From Rotaria sordida (taxonomy: Eukaryota > Rotifera > Eurotatoria > Philodinida > Philodinidae), in NCBI GenBank assembly GCA_905250125.1, contig CAJNOL010001009.1, positions 9,419 through 73,418 of the forward strand: DNA of 64,000 bases. Reading direction: 5' to 3'. The notes below the pieces were generated by a model. That model saw only the letters and a list, made by a program, of their open reading frames with translations. It did not search any database and was not told where the DNA came from. Below are positions 26,667 through 39,900 of this stretch, in pieces. Within the stretch, counting starts at the first letter, position 1. The number at the start of each line of letters is the position of its first letter. A program made the position numbers and the translations under genes.

Positions 26667-26959
26667 TTTTTTCTTTTTTTTTTGTTTTTTTTTGTTTTTC
26701 TTTGTTTAATTCATTTATATAACGTATATCAATAAATATCATTTAAAACAATAAATCATTATTACTATTATTATTATTATTATTAGAATTCAATTTACTT
26801 AAACATATTCATGCAACTATTATTTACATTAATTAATCGTTAAATCAAATTTCATTTCACCTATTCTTTTTTTATTATTTTATATTTGACATTTATTAAC
26901 AAATAAATAGAGGCAAAAATAAATTCTTTCAAAGAATTTCTTCAATAAATATATCTTAA
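26667..26959. other. 3' flank of the pocket-protein gene
   Basis: T-runs and a probable AATAAA at about 26730 follow the stop codon. The end of this stretch is the TTAA (26956-26959) that borders the next element. Confidence 0.4.
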
Positions 26960-29365
26960 GAGAGACCGCATGAGAGGGTCGAGCATTGCGCCATAGGGCC
27001 ATTTTATGAAAAAAATTAACATATACTTTTTTTATATCAATCGATTCCTCATACAAAACTGGGATTACGAAAAAAGTTTTAGGCTTCTATGATGTAATTT
27101 GACAGAGTTACAGGCATTGAAACACGAGAGGGATCTAGAACATCAGGAAAAAATACTAGTTGTATTGTTTTGCTTATATCTCCGTCATTTTTTGTTCGTT
27201 CAGGTTGGGCAATGTCTCATTCAAAAGAGCGTAAAAAACTGAATAAAAAGCCACTTACAGATTCCAAAATAAATGCGGAAACTTCGGATTTAAATCCGAG
27301 AGTTATGTGTACTTCAAAAAGTGAATTAGACAGATGAGTCATCCTAGAATGTGTGGATATCAAAATTATACTGGGAAACCTTTCCTATAAACTGTTTATT
27401 TCTGTTGGCTATTGGTCCATCAATAGGCCTTGGAGGCGAATAGAGCTCAAATTTGAACTCTTCGCCTTGATTAACCCTAAGAAAGTCGTTTTTTCCTATA
27501 ACTTGATTTCTATTGGTCACTGCTCAACCAATAATATTTTGAGGCAAGTGGAGTACGGATTCGAGTTCTCCGCCCCAGAAAACCTCAAAGTATCAACTCT
27601 ATGATCGGAAGATAGAGCTCGAATTGTGAGTCAATTAGATCGTGGACAAAGACGTAATCCATTTCCCTTTAATTATCTTTGTAATAGGTGAGTTAGCCTT
27701 CTTGTTACTTTATGTTTTATATACCATTTTGTAGCTCGTGAAATTCTCTATCGAAAGGTATATAATAGTTAGGGTTTTATTTAACTATGATAGGAAAAGT
27801 TGTTTACGAAAGCCAAGATGGGTCAGTTTTCGCATAGGAAGCTATAGGGAAAAATGACAATTTTTGAAATAACTCACGAATGGCTCGGTCGATCATGCTC
27901 ATCTTCGAACTTGACCGAGACATTGTTAAGACTGAACTGTGTAGAAAATTTCATCGCGATTGGACTCTCCTTTCAAAAGTTATCGTGTTAACGGCCGGCC
28001 GGACATACTGATCGATTCTAGAGTGTACTCACTTTTTGAGTACACAAAAACTGAGTCTTCATATCGTAAAATTTTTTTTCCAAAAAATCTCTACTTTTTT
28101 GAAATCAAGTTTTTGTCATTGCAAGTCTTTTTTTCAATACAGCAATTATGGGGGGGGGGGGACTTTAATACAGTAGATCTTGTAGAGGAGTTCGCGCTCT
28201 ACAAAATTCCTATAAAGGTTTTGAGAAAAGAGTTTCAGAAAGGACCCAAAAACAGTGACGAAACGCCAATCCATGACATAAATTTGTGCTTTTTTGCCTC
28301 ATATTTACCAGATATCGGCTAGAAAAGTAATGATTTGACCAAAACTAATATCATATTCTGAATCAGCACAAAAAACTGAGTCGATCTGTGTGTATCTCAA
28401 ATAGTTCTGAGCCATTTTATTTTTCATCAAAAAAATTCCCTCTACTCCCCCTCAACGAGTAATTGAACTCTGAGGGGAAGTAAGGGAAAATATTTTGATG
28501 AAAAATAAAATGTCTCAGAACTATTTGAAATATACATGAATCGATTCAGTTTTTTGTGCTGATTCAGAATGTGATATTCGTTTTGGTGAAATCATTATTT
28601 TTCTAGTCGATATCTGCTAAATACGAGGCAGAACTGAACTCTGAGGGGGAGGGGGGAGTAGGGCGAATTTTTTTGATGAAAAATAAAATGTTTCAGAACT
28701 ATTTGAGATACACACAGATCGACTCAGGTTTTTGTGCTGATTCAGAATATGATATTAGTTTTGGTCAAATCATTATTTTTCTAACCGAAATCTGGTAAAT
28801 ATGAGGCAAAAAGGCACAAATGTATGTCATGGATTGGTATTTCGTCACTGTTTTTGGGTCCTTTTTGGAATTTTTTTCTCAAAACCTTTATAGGAATTTT
28901 GTAGAGCGCGAACTCGTCTACAAGATCTACTGTATTAAAGTTTCCCCCCGATAATTACTGTATTGAAAAAAAGACTTACAATGACAAAAACTTGATTTCA
29001 AAAAAGCAGAGATTTTTTTGGAAAAAAAAGTTTTACGATATGAAGACTCAGTTTTTTAGGAATCTGTAAGTTGCTTTTTATTCAGTTTCTGACGCTCTTT
29101 TGAATGACACATTGCCCAACCTGAACGAACAAAAAATGACGGAGATATAAGCAAAACAATACAACTAGTATTTTTTCCTGATGTTCTAGATCCCTCTCGT
29201 GTTTCAATGCCTGTAACTCTGTCAAATTACATCATAGAAGCCTAAAAATTTTTTCGTAATCCCAGTTTTGTATGAGGAATCGATTGATATAAAAAAAAGT
29301 ATATGTTAATTTTTTTCGTAATATGGCCCTATGGCACAATGCTCAACCCTCTCATCCGGTCTCTC
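26960..29365. mobile_element. TTAA-flanked palindromic element with a nested MITE
   Basis: TTAA lies immediately outside both ends (26956-26959 and 29366-29369). The ends are inverted repeats starting GAGAGACCGSATGAGAGGGT. The two arms match over most of their length: left 26960-27266 plus 28051-28470, right 28480-29365. Only the nested family A copy at 27267-28050 interrupts the left arm. Near the centre a ~170-bp block occurs once in the left arm and twice in tandem on the right (about 28475-28645 and 28650-28815). A TTAA duplication is shared by piggyBac and Kolobok transposons; purine-rich ends favour Kolobok, but no transposase is encoded. The open frame at 27960-28322 is an artefact spanning the two elements. 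Confidence 0.85.
27267..28050 (-). mobile_element. MITE-like element, family A copy 2 (nested)
   Basis: Reverse orientation relative to copies 1 and 3: it begins GCGGAAACTTCGGATTTAAA and ends TTTTTGAGTACAC. It interrupts the left arm of the surrounding palindrome exactly where the right arm reads ATTCCTAAAAAACTGAG when inverted. The insertion site was therefore a run of six A (T on the other strand). It is younger than the palindrome it interrupts. Confidence 0.85.
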
Positions 29366-29369
29366 TTAA

Positions 29370-30146
29370 TTAAAGCATTCTTTTTAGTTAAGCATGTAAT
29401 TATCAATCTATCTCGTTATTGACTATTTATATTCAAATTCTCAGAGGATCTGACTCTTTATTCAGAAGAAAAAACATTGTTTTTTTCTGTTGGCTTGGAT
29501 AATGCCTTTTATTCTTTCCATAAATAAGCTCTAGTAAGATCTCTTCTCCCTACTTTAGTTGCGTGTAGAAGAAAAAAAATGAAAATGAACTACAATTATA
29601 GTAGCTTTTATTAAAGAAAAAAAAATATACAAGAAGAGCAAGCGAAACTAAATAAGCGTTCGAATAAGATACTCAAAATTTTAGTGATAATGATAATTTA
29701 TAAAAAAGTGGGCGAAACAAAGTTCTTTTTGGCACCATGAACACCGAATCATTTGACAATTAATACAATTTTTTTCAAAACATTTATCCGTTTCAAAGTT
29801 TCATCCACTGTTTTATAAATTATCATTATCATTAAACTTTTGAGCATCTTGTTCGAACGCTTATTTAGTTTCGCTTGCTCTTCTTGTATGTTTTTTTTTC
29901 TTTAATAAAAGTTACTATAATTATATTTCATTTTCATTTTTTTTCTTCTACACGCAACTAAAGTAGGGAGAAGAGATCTTACTAGAGCTTATTTATGGAA
30001 AGAATAAAAGGCATTATCCGAGCCAACAGAAAAAAACAATGTTTTTTCTTCTGAATAAAGAGTCAGATCATCTGAGAATTTGAATATGAATAGTCAATAA
30101 CGAGATAGATTGATAATTACATGTATAACTAGAAAGAATGCTTTAA
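29370..30146. mobile_element. Second TTAA-flanked palindromic element (777 bp)
   Basis: Two ~350-bp arms are near-perfect inverted copies around a centre near 29765. Ends read TTAAAGCATTCTTT on the left and its inverse on the right. TTAA is present outside both ends (29366-29369 and 30147-30150). The left TTAA is also the right border of the previous palindrome, so the two elements share one target sequence. There is no coding capacity. A very stable cruciform or hairpin is expected. Confidence 0.85.
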
Positions 30147-30150
30147 TTAA

Positions 30151-30501
30151 GACACAAAAAAGTCCACCGATGAAAGTGGCGCCATCTACTATGGTACTAG
30201 TTTACCTCGTAACTTCCGAAAGAAGCAGCATGGTCACGAACCCTTTTAGATAATGTATAGACATGATCACCTCTAGCTACTCACGAAATATCAGCACGAA
30301 CGATACGAATCACCTGGGAATGTTTCCTCGTTAGTTTTTTTAATGTTCCTGAGGGGGACCACAGCTTTTTTTCTTAAACATATAGTAAAAATACAAAATC
30401 TCGGCAGTAATAAGCTAGCGGCATGAACTTTTTTCAGAGTATTCATAGATCATTAGGACCTACAGGATGCAAATATGCTTGATTCAGAAGCGATGTGACA
30501 G
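30151..30501. other. Spacer before the transposase fragment
   Basis: No open frame is recognised in this ~350-bp stretch. It probably belongs to the same decayed transposon as the following open frame, because that frame starts without its N-terminal part. Confidence 0.3.
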
Positions 30502-31128
30502 TTGAGAATGTTCCCTCGTGAGTTGAATTTCGGTCAAAAAACAATGAATTATTTTTTGTCGGCGGTAATAGATATTTTATATTCTTGTATTTGCCCGAAA
30601 TTGGTTGTATTACCTGATAAAATGGATGATGAAACTACAATTCATCGATCAGAATATTCTGAACAACGTAAAGTATATTATCATGCAAAAAGTCCAACAA
30701 ATTATGCATTCAAAGTGCAAATAGCTTGTGATTTCCATCTTCGAATAGTACATGTACCCAGGTATTATCTAGGTAGTCTGCATGATATTATGATTTTAAG
30801 AGAATCAGGTTTGTTAGAACATACACAAGAAGATGTACAAATTATTACTGATAAAGAATATATAAGTGAACAATATATTTATTACTTCGAAAAAAAACCT
30901 TGTGGTGGTCATTTAACAGCTAAAGATAAAGATTTCAATCGATCTATTTGCAGCACAAGAGCAGCTATTGAAAACATTAACCAACGTCTTAAAAATTATG
31001 CTATTTTAGGACATGTTTATAAAGAACCTTATTATGATATTGACAAAATCACTACAATTACACATGTTGTTTCAGCTCTATGTAATCTTCAATTGTCTAC
31101 ACATCTTATTCGTAATTATAGATCGTGA
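30502..31128 (+). pseudogene. Truncated DDE transposase (DDE_Tnp_4 type, Harbinger-like fold)
   Basis: The ~207-codon frame carries the catalytic half of a DDE_Tnp_4 transposase. A candidate first Asp lies in DKMDDETTI. The segment EQRKVYYHAKSPTNYAFKVQ matches the family's QRxYYSxKK block. The second Asp is in GSLHDIMILRES, followed by the TDKEY block, KKPCGGHLTAKDK, and the catalytic Glu in RAAIENINQRLKNY. The frame has no stop before its natural end. Its start is not a real one: TTG at 30502, first ATG at 30508, and a stop just upstream. The N-terminal DNA-binding part is missing, so I call it a truncated copy. It could still be a downstream exon if an unseen splice supplies the N terminus. 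No inverted repeats could be assigned to it. Confidence 0.8.
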
Positions 31129-32213
31129 TATATCATCTGTAGTTTCTGATCGATTGTTTGAATAAAACTATGTCAGTGATATTTCTCACGGTTTAAATAT
31201 CAAGTACGATTCACAATAGCTTTGATAAAAAAACCATTTTGAGAAAAGATTTTATGAAAACACTTGATTATTTTGATTTTGAAAGGATATATAACCCGAG
31301 CAATGATAGATCATTAGCACTGCACAAGTACTATAACTAGTAAAAAAAACATATTATTTTGATGTACTATAGAAGTTAAACGATGAAAACAAAGTTGGAC
31401 CTTCCGGTCAGACTGCTCAACCCAATATATTTAATAATAAAATGTCTTTATTAAAAAAAGATCTTATTTGTTATATTTTGATTATAAATAAATATCATAG
31501 ACATTTATAATATTCTTCTAATGTGTTATAACCTCAATAGACGTTTACAGTTTCAAATCTACTCTCTTTTTCGTTATGTTTTATAGGGAGTAAATATCTG
31601 TTCTTTGGAGGTTTCAATAAATTTTTGAAAATTCTTTCATATTTGAATAACAAGTCAATAGAATGAACAATTGTGATTATGGAACATATTCTATGAATGA
31701 GAGTGATGTTAGAAGTGCAAAGACAATCATAAATAAATGTTGTTTCTATAGAGAGATTTTTTTTAAGGCAATTTTCTATTTTAATTCCTGTTCATATGTT
31801 TTTTTGTTAAAATCTTTCTTATTTTAAGTGTGAATAAATCTCGATATTATAATAATAGATATTGGAAGAATATTTATTTAAAAAAAAAAGTCGAATAGGA
31901 AAGAGACGTCATTGTTATAGATGTCAGTGCTATTGGTACGTTGTGATAAAATCCGTATATATATTTTAAAAAAATGTTAAAAATAAATAAATAATTCTAT
32001 TAAAAATAAAAAAAATAAAATGAAAATGAATATATGATAAATAGTGAAGAGGAGGTTGATTTGAAAGTAGGATGGTTTGCTATAAATAGAAAAAACAAAA
32101 AAAAAAGACACAAGTTAGTTGGTTGTTTTGTACAACAAGGTTAACAATGATTCGTTTCCTGTTTATTGGTCCGTGACAATTTAACAATTAACGTTGACTT
32201 TTATTATATAAAT
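31129..32213. other. Intergenic, upstream of the receptor kinase
   Basis: No gene seen. AT content rises toward the receptor start codon. It should contain that gene's promoter, but nothing specific can be assigned. Confidence 0.35.
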
Positions 32214-34115
32214 ATGATATTTAAATTGATTTTTTTTATTTTATTGGGTATAGATTTAATCATAATTCAATTTAAATCTATATAATGAACAATTTCTATT
32301 TTATTTATTTAGAAAATGTTGTATCGAGTCTTCGATGTAAAACAGCGTCGCCATCCAATTGTCATCATAATTTAACATGTACATATGGTATAAAAGAATG
32401 TCATCCACCAGAATTCTCATCAAATTCTCGTGGTGGAATGTATTGCACAACAATTCTAGATACTAATAATAATAATGAAATAATTGTTGGTAAAATGGAT
32501 TGTATGTATGATCAAGAAACAGGTAAAATATGTAAAAATCAAACTCAATGTATTATGACATATACAAATAAAGATAAATTATTTTTACATTGTTGTTGTA
32601 ATAAAGATAATTGTAATTACAATTTTATCATGTAAGTTAGATTTAATATATTCAACTATTTATTTTTTATTTTTTATTTTTTTCAATTAAATAAAGAAGC
32701 AATTTATCCGAAGGAAATTCTTCAACAATATCATCTACTACAGGTATTATTAATAAATATTGTTTAATCTATTATTTTTGTAAATATTCTAGAGAGACCT
32801 ATATATAAACCATTTTTACGTAAACCAATTCATATTATATTATTATGTTTAATTATTGGATTTTTAATTATATTAATAATAATATTCATTATTTGTCGAA
32901 AAAAATTTGCAAGAAGTGAAGAAAAACTAATTCGTTTATTTGATAAATCATCAAAAACGGATGAAAATCTTTATCCTTTTATAGAAAAAAGCAAAGAAAT
33001 AAATATAAAAGAATTAACTATTGAAAATCTAATTAAAAAAGGTCGATTTTCTTTAATATATCAAGGAAAATTAAATAATGAACAAGTTGCTATTAAATCT
33101 ATATCAAATAAAAATGATTTAATTCATTCAAATAAATTATTTGAAAATGAAAAAGATATTTATTCATTACCAAATATGGATCATGAAAATATAGTTAAGT
33201 AAGTGTTTCTATTAGAAAAAAAAACGAAAATTAATTTTTTTAAAATAAAAAAGATATTATGGTTATTCAATAACAAATGATAATAATTATATAATTCTTG
33301 AATTAAGTAAATATGGTTCATTACGTGATGTACTTCGTAAACGTTTATTAAAAGATGAATATGAATTAATATTAATATCAAAACAAATCTCAAATGGTCT
33401 TGAATATCTTCATAATGATTTTCGTCGAAATAATTCAAAAGAAAATTCTCGTCCACCAATTGCACATAGAGATTTTAAATCGGATAATATACTTTATTTA
33501 AATGATCATCGATTAGTTATTTCAGATTTTGCAATGGCTAATCAACTTACTCAAAATCAAATTTATCCTTATGAACAACAACAAGTATCGAACGTTTTTT
33601 TTTGTTTTTTTTCTTATATAAAACTCTTTCTTTATTTTTAATTTAAAAAAAAAAAGATTGGAACAGCTCGATATATGTCACCAGAAATCTTAGCTGGAAC
33701 AATTGGATGTGAAACAAATGCTTTACTTAAATGTGATGTTTATGCTCTTGGAATTGTTTTTTGGGAAATTTTATCAAGATATCCATATGAAGGTTTGAAA
33801 TTATTTTTCATTTATTATAATTAAATTATTTTTGTTTATTGAATAGAAGAAACAAATATTGAATATGAAATGGCATATGAAAAACAATTAATTCAACATG
33901 GTTTAGATAATATAAATCCTCAAGTAAATGATATATTACAAATAATTAATCTTGAAAAACCAAATAATCGTCCATTAATTAAATCATTATGGAGAAAATC
34001 AAATAAAAAATCTATAAATGAAATTCTATTGACAATGGAACAATGTTGGGATCAAAATCCTGAAGGTCGAATTAGTGCAGCTTTAGTTGCATTAAGAATG
34101 AGACAATTATCATAG
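32214..34115 (+). CDS. TGF-beta/activin type II receptor Ser/Thr kinase, seven exons
   Basis: Exons 32214-32247, 32313-32631, 32697-32743, 32793-33198, 33254-33584, 33657-33792 and 33847-34115 give 513 residues in phase; introns are only 49-72 bp. Exon 1 is a 34-bp signal-peptide exon (MIFKLIFFILL). The ectodomain is Cys-rich and ends in the family signature CCCNKDNCN. One transmembrane helix lies at about 145-168. No GS box precedes the kinase, as expected for type II. The kinase shows the Gly-loop (KKGRFSLIYQG), VAIK with Lys235, HRDFKSDN with Asp342, GTARYMSPEIL, and a C-lobe resembling activin type II receptors (RPLIKSLWRK; MEQCWDQNPEGRISA). It should bind an activin/BMP/TGF-beta-type ligand at the cell surface and phosphorylate a type I partner. 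Oddity: the metal-binding DFG reads DFA (360-362). The NAC-alpha gene begins 297 bp downstream on the same strand. Confidence 0.93.
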
Positions 34116-34412
34116 AACTATATATATATATTTCTCATTTATTTATCTCGTCTTTTCCTTTTTGTTTTTTTTTTATTTCTACATCTTTATTATTTTCAAT
34201 TACCTTGTACAAATATATCGAACATAAACAATTTTTTTTTGTTTTGTTAATTTAAAAAAAACTTGAATTATTTCGTTTTGTTTTATCAAAAGGAAATAAT
34301 TTAATTGTAAATCGTTTTTATGTATTTCTATTGTGTAAACGTTCGTCAAATATTTGTTTTAAATGAATATTATATTCTAGATTATTTTATTAAATAACAA
34401 ATCAACGACAAT
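34116..34412. promoter_or_regulatory. 297-bp spacer between receptor kinase and NAC-alpha genes
   Basis: This short T-rich interval must hold the 3' end of one gene and the 5' end of the next. A possible splice acceptor (ATATTCTAG) ends about 35 bases before the NAC-alpha start codon. It would suit either a 5' UTR intron or trans-splicing. Neither can be shown from the sequence. Confidence 0.3.
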
Positions 34413-35501
<1,089 letters not shown>

Positions 35502-36334
35502 GACATAACGATTTGTTTTAACAAACGATCAAAAAACAAGAAGACATTTACACATAAGCCACTTCAATTATTTCTTTTTTCTTTTTTCTTTTCATTTATT
35601 GTTATTACACCGGAGTTTGTTTTTTTTTTCATGATTAAAAAAACAAAAAGAAGAGTCCTGAAAAGTGGCACTAATAAACAAGAATAAATATTATATTCAA
35701 TTTATCCTACATCAATTATTTACAAATTTCATCAAACATTTTTCAATCAACATTTCAATTAGAGTTTGTTTTTTTTATTTTTTAAACAAAAAAAAAATAA
35801 CTAAAATATTTATTGAGAAACAAATATTAACAAATTGACTTTTAAACATTTTTAAATAATTATCTATCAGTTAGATTTATATTGAAAATAAATTCAGATT
35901 AATTATGATTAGAAGATAAAAACACAGAATAAAAAGTCGATATCTATCAATTAGAGATAAATATCAACTAGAGATAACTAATCTTTAATTATTGAATAAA
36001 ATAGATTTTGAATAAAATTTCATCTTTGGATTTTAAAAATGATCTTATGTTCATCATTGTTAACATAAATCATTCGTTGAAGATGTTAAATTAACTTCGA
36101 AGTCTTTAATTATTTTATTATTTTACGAATAGGATATAAATTACTTCCTAATATATACTTTGACATTGTTATGCTGGTTCCACAAACAAATTCGGTTGAA
36201 TAGATATTATATATAAATAGGATTATCTATTAGAGATAGATATACTTTATTAGATTCGTCTACTAATCGGTCTGTTAGGATTGATAACTAGAATCAGATC
36301 GATCTATAGAAAGCATAGATTGAATAAATATTAA

Positions 36335-36900
36335 CAATTGTAATGGCTTTTTCCATTTCTATTAAATGGTGAATAGCATCGTCAAATGATGACTGCTGAA
36401 AATGAAGAGTAGCCGAAAAAATTGGAATAAAAATCAAGGTATTATAAAGAGCATATTGTCAATGATAACAATTAAATAAACAAGTTGAACAAGAAATAAA
36501 ATATAATAGTTAACAACTAAATTAATTAAAGTGATCTAAAGGATATTGTTGAAAAAAAGAAAAGAATTAAAAAATGAGATTTTTCAACTAGCTCGTCCTG
36601 ATCGATCGTTGTCATAAATTGTGTTAATATCTATCTATATCGGCGCAATAATTGACGTTTTTTGACTAATAAGATAAATTGGTAATAAATCAAATTGAAA
36701 CCGAATTAATCTATTATCTAACGGCGAACATCTATCAATGGTTACTCACAATCATAAACTGAGAGTTGAACAACTAAAAAAACATATCGAGCAACAATTA
36801 TAGGAGGAGAATAACTAGTTTGACAATATTCTAGATCGACTGAATGATAATTTCTCGATGATTAATAATCTTGTTTATGTCGAATTATATCATAGTGGTC
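36335..36900. pseudogene. Possible decayed coding fragments, family unknown
   Basis: On the minus strand near 36335-36445 an open stretch reads FSATLHFQQSSFDDAIHHLI and then EMEKAITIVNIY. On the plus strand near 36740-36900 a stretch reads MVTHNHKLRVEQLKKHIEQQ and then, past two stops, FDNILDRLNDNFSMINNLVY. Their composition is more protein-like than the surrounding noise, but stops interrupt the second. I recognise no family. They may be chance. Confidence 0.2.
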
Positions 36901-39900
36901 ATAAAGGTGTTCATCTAGATTAAGTAGAAGATTGATATATCGACCCTATTATCTCTTTATTATCGGTGATCATCTTATCTATTGGAAATCTCTTTCATCT
37001 TTTTATTTATCTTTCTTTATATTGTCTTTATTGCTTCATTATTTAATTGTTTGTTTTTTTTTTAAAATTTATTTTAATTCCGTTGGGTAGTGATATCTAT
37101 GGAGGTTGAGTTCAATTGTTCGTTTATGATCGAGAGAGAGTCATAGGTATAAATAATGGTAATTATAATATATTAAATAATGGTAATATATGTTTTATAA
37201 TTGAATAAATAAAAATCAATCTTTATTTTCAATATAGTTACCTTCGATAAGAAAATCATTTTTATCATCCATAATCAATTTGCTTCTCCGAAAACTTTTC
37301 TCAATGTTTTTCAAGTGTTTCAATATCTGTTTTCTATTGTTTTAGGTTCGGTCTCCTAGGTTCGATTTTGAAAAGATAATATTTTAATGACTCGCCATGC
37401 CTTTACTGATTTGTGCAGTCTATCGTTTATCATATTTGTGTAATGTTTTTTCTTTTAAGTATCCTTCTTCGAAGCTTTCGAAGCTATGCAACTTATTAGA
37501 GTTGTGATATATTCTCTTGATCTTAGAACCAAATTGTGGTGTTGATCTAGGTTTGGTCGTGTGAGTGTCGGTGAAGCATGGACCTAGGAGAGAACAAAGA
37601 CAGGATATTGCATATGGTGTGTCTGTCACCAACCAACTGACGCACGAGATAATACAGAGAGGATACAGATCAACCTATTTCTATTGATAAATGTGCGCGG
37701 CATAGTAAAGGGATAGCTCTGAGTTGAGAGATGTAGCTGTGAACGTGACTGTACTCTGTGCGTTTATAAAGCTTTTCAAGGAGTGTCGGAGCATGATCAT
37801 ATTATCTGAAGCGAGAAAATCGTTTACTTATTAGATATATGGATATTGATTTATTTCTATTCATCTTGTTAGACGAAATTGACTAAAAATCCTTACTATT
37901 TATGGATATGTCAATATTTAAGAATGTTGATAGACTAGTTTTGAATATGATGATATTCCTTATGAATGTCTCATCACAATTGATTTTAATATCGTCGACT
38001 TAACAACGATAAATAAGTTTGATAAAGATAAATTGTGTATATATTGACAAAGATTGTCTAACGATGATTTAGAGAGAATTTTTAATTGAATGTAAAATAG
38101 TATGAAAACATCGAAAAGAAATAATAATAATAATAGATATTGTTTATCATTGGATTTGTTTGCTTTTTGATGCATTGTTAACGATCATCTGAGAATTTCA
38201 TAGAGAAATAAATTTATCTTCTATTTAATAAAAAAAAAAAACGAGGCATAAAACGTCAGGTAAAATCCTTTATAGTTCAATAATTTAGTAAAGTTGATCA
38301 TGTAAGATTGTGATCATCATTCTATACTCTTTAATATTCGAACATCTTAAAGAAATATGTTGATGATAAGATAATATTATTATATTTTATTAAATAAGCA
38401 ACCTATTATTATTTAAAGGATAAGATTGATGGATTTATTTCATGAAAATATTCTAATATGATAAATAAAATAAAAATTGAAAATAAATATTTGATATTGA
38501 ATTTATTTTGAATTAAAGAATGATATTATTTTATTTCAAGTTAATTTCTCTTTTCTCTATCATTAATATAATACTTTTCATTGATCAAAAACAAATCTTT
38601 TCAATCAACAATACGATTTAAGATTATCAATATTTCATCTTTACCTTCATTTATAAATAAAATTAAAACAATATCTAAACAAGTTATTTATTTAGTTGAC
38701 AATATTATTCTTAGAATAATTATATAAACTTTAATTATTCGTTTCATTTTTATTCTGATTATCATCCTTCTCATCAATAATGACAAAAACTATCGGTTTA
38801 ACAGGATTTTTATTTCGGATAAAAATCATCGCTTCGCTTTTATGTCAATCTTAGATAAATTGTGACTTTTACCAAAAAATTTTTCAATTTTTCTTTTCAC
38901 AATTTTACATGCATAAGATAATGTCAACGCGGTGAACCCGCCTTAAACATCAACATAACATGAAAATCTTCTATCCTAGATCGACTTTCGAGCTTCTTTA
39001 TCATTTTTCATCTCTCTTTCGACTAGCTTATTTCCACTTGTAACTCAACATAGATTGAACGATAAATATCATCTTTATTAGTAAGTTTATTCTTATTTTA
39101 GACATTATTTCACAGATTTATGAATAACGATCTATATAGAAATATAGATTTTTAGAGACATTTATTTTCATTTTAGTTTTTCTCTCTCTCCGATCGATCA
39201 TTCTAACAGACTGAAATGGCGTCATTACTCTTGAAAATTATGGAAAATTATTGCCGTTTTTCACCGGAACGTAAATTACGACACTTAGCCTAGTTTTAGT
39301 CAACAACAGATGCATAGTTTACAAGGACCGTATACTCTTCTATTTACACCGGTTTTTTGCTGTAGACGATTTATTTTCATTAGTCGAATTGCATTCTGGA
39401 TACTATTCTAATTCTATATCTATTATTATGCGAAATATTCTATTAGATGAATAGAATTCTTGCATACCGATTTGGCATAGATAGGGTAAATAATTATGCT
39501 TTCTCTCTATAAAACGAACCATTAAAGATTTTTTTTTCAGATAAACTAGTTCACCAATAAAATCCAGTTGTTCTTCACCCTTTTTAAATATTTCCGGTTT
39601 GTTGTTTTCAATATTCGATGATCAATATTATTTCTATTTGGATAAATTTCATCCGTAGATATCTAGGATACAAAACAAATCGGTTCTACTATCTATGGAA
39701 CTTACTTATGAAAAAAAAAAATGATGAACGAGTTATATGCGAAAATATCTATGTGTATTTTATAACTCAATATTAAACAATATATAATATCAATCACCGT
39801 ATGACAAGACATAGAGACATTTTTTTGTCGAATACATTTCATTTCGTCGAGTAGATCACAAAAAAATCTATCCATCGATTATTAAACAAGCTCAAAAAAG

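Noticed and set aside
27960-28322. 120-codon frame
   Set aside because: Crosses the border between the nested MITE and the TTAA palindrome, so it cannot be an ancestral gene.
37346-37375. GGTTCGATT word resembling a tRNA T-arm
   Set aside because: No acceptor, D or anticodon arm could be matched around it.
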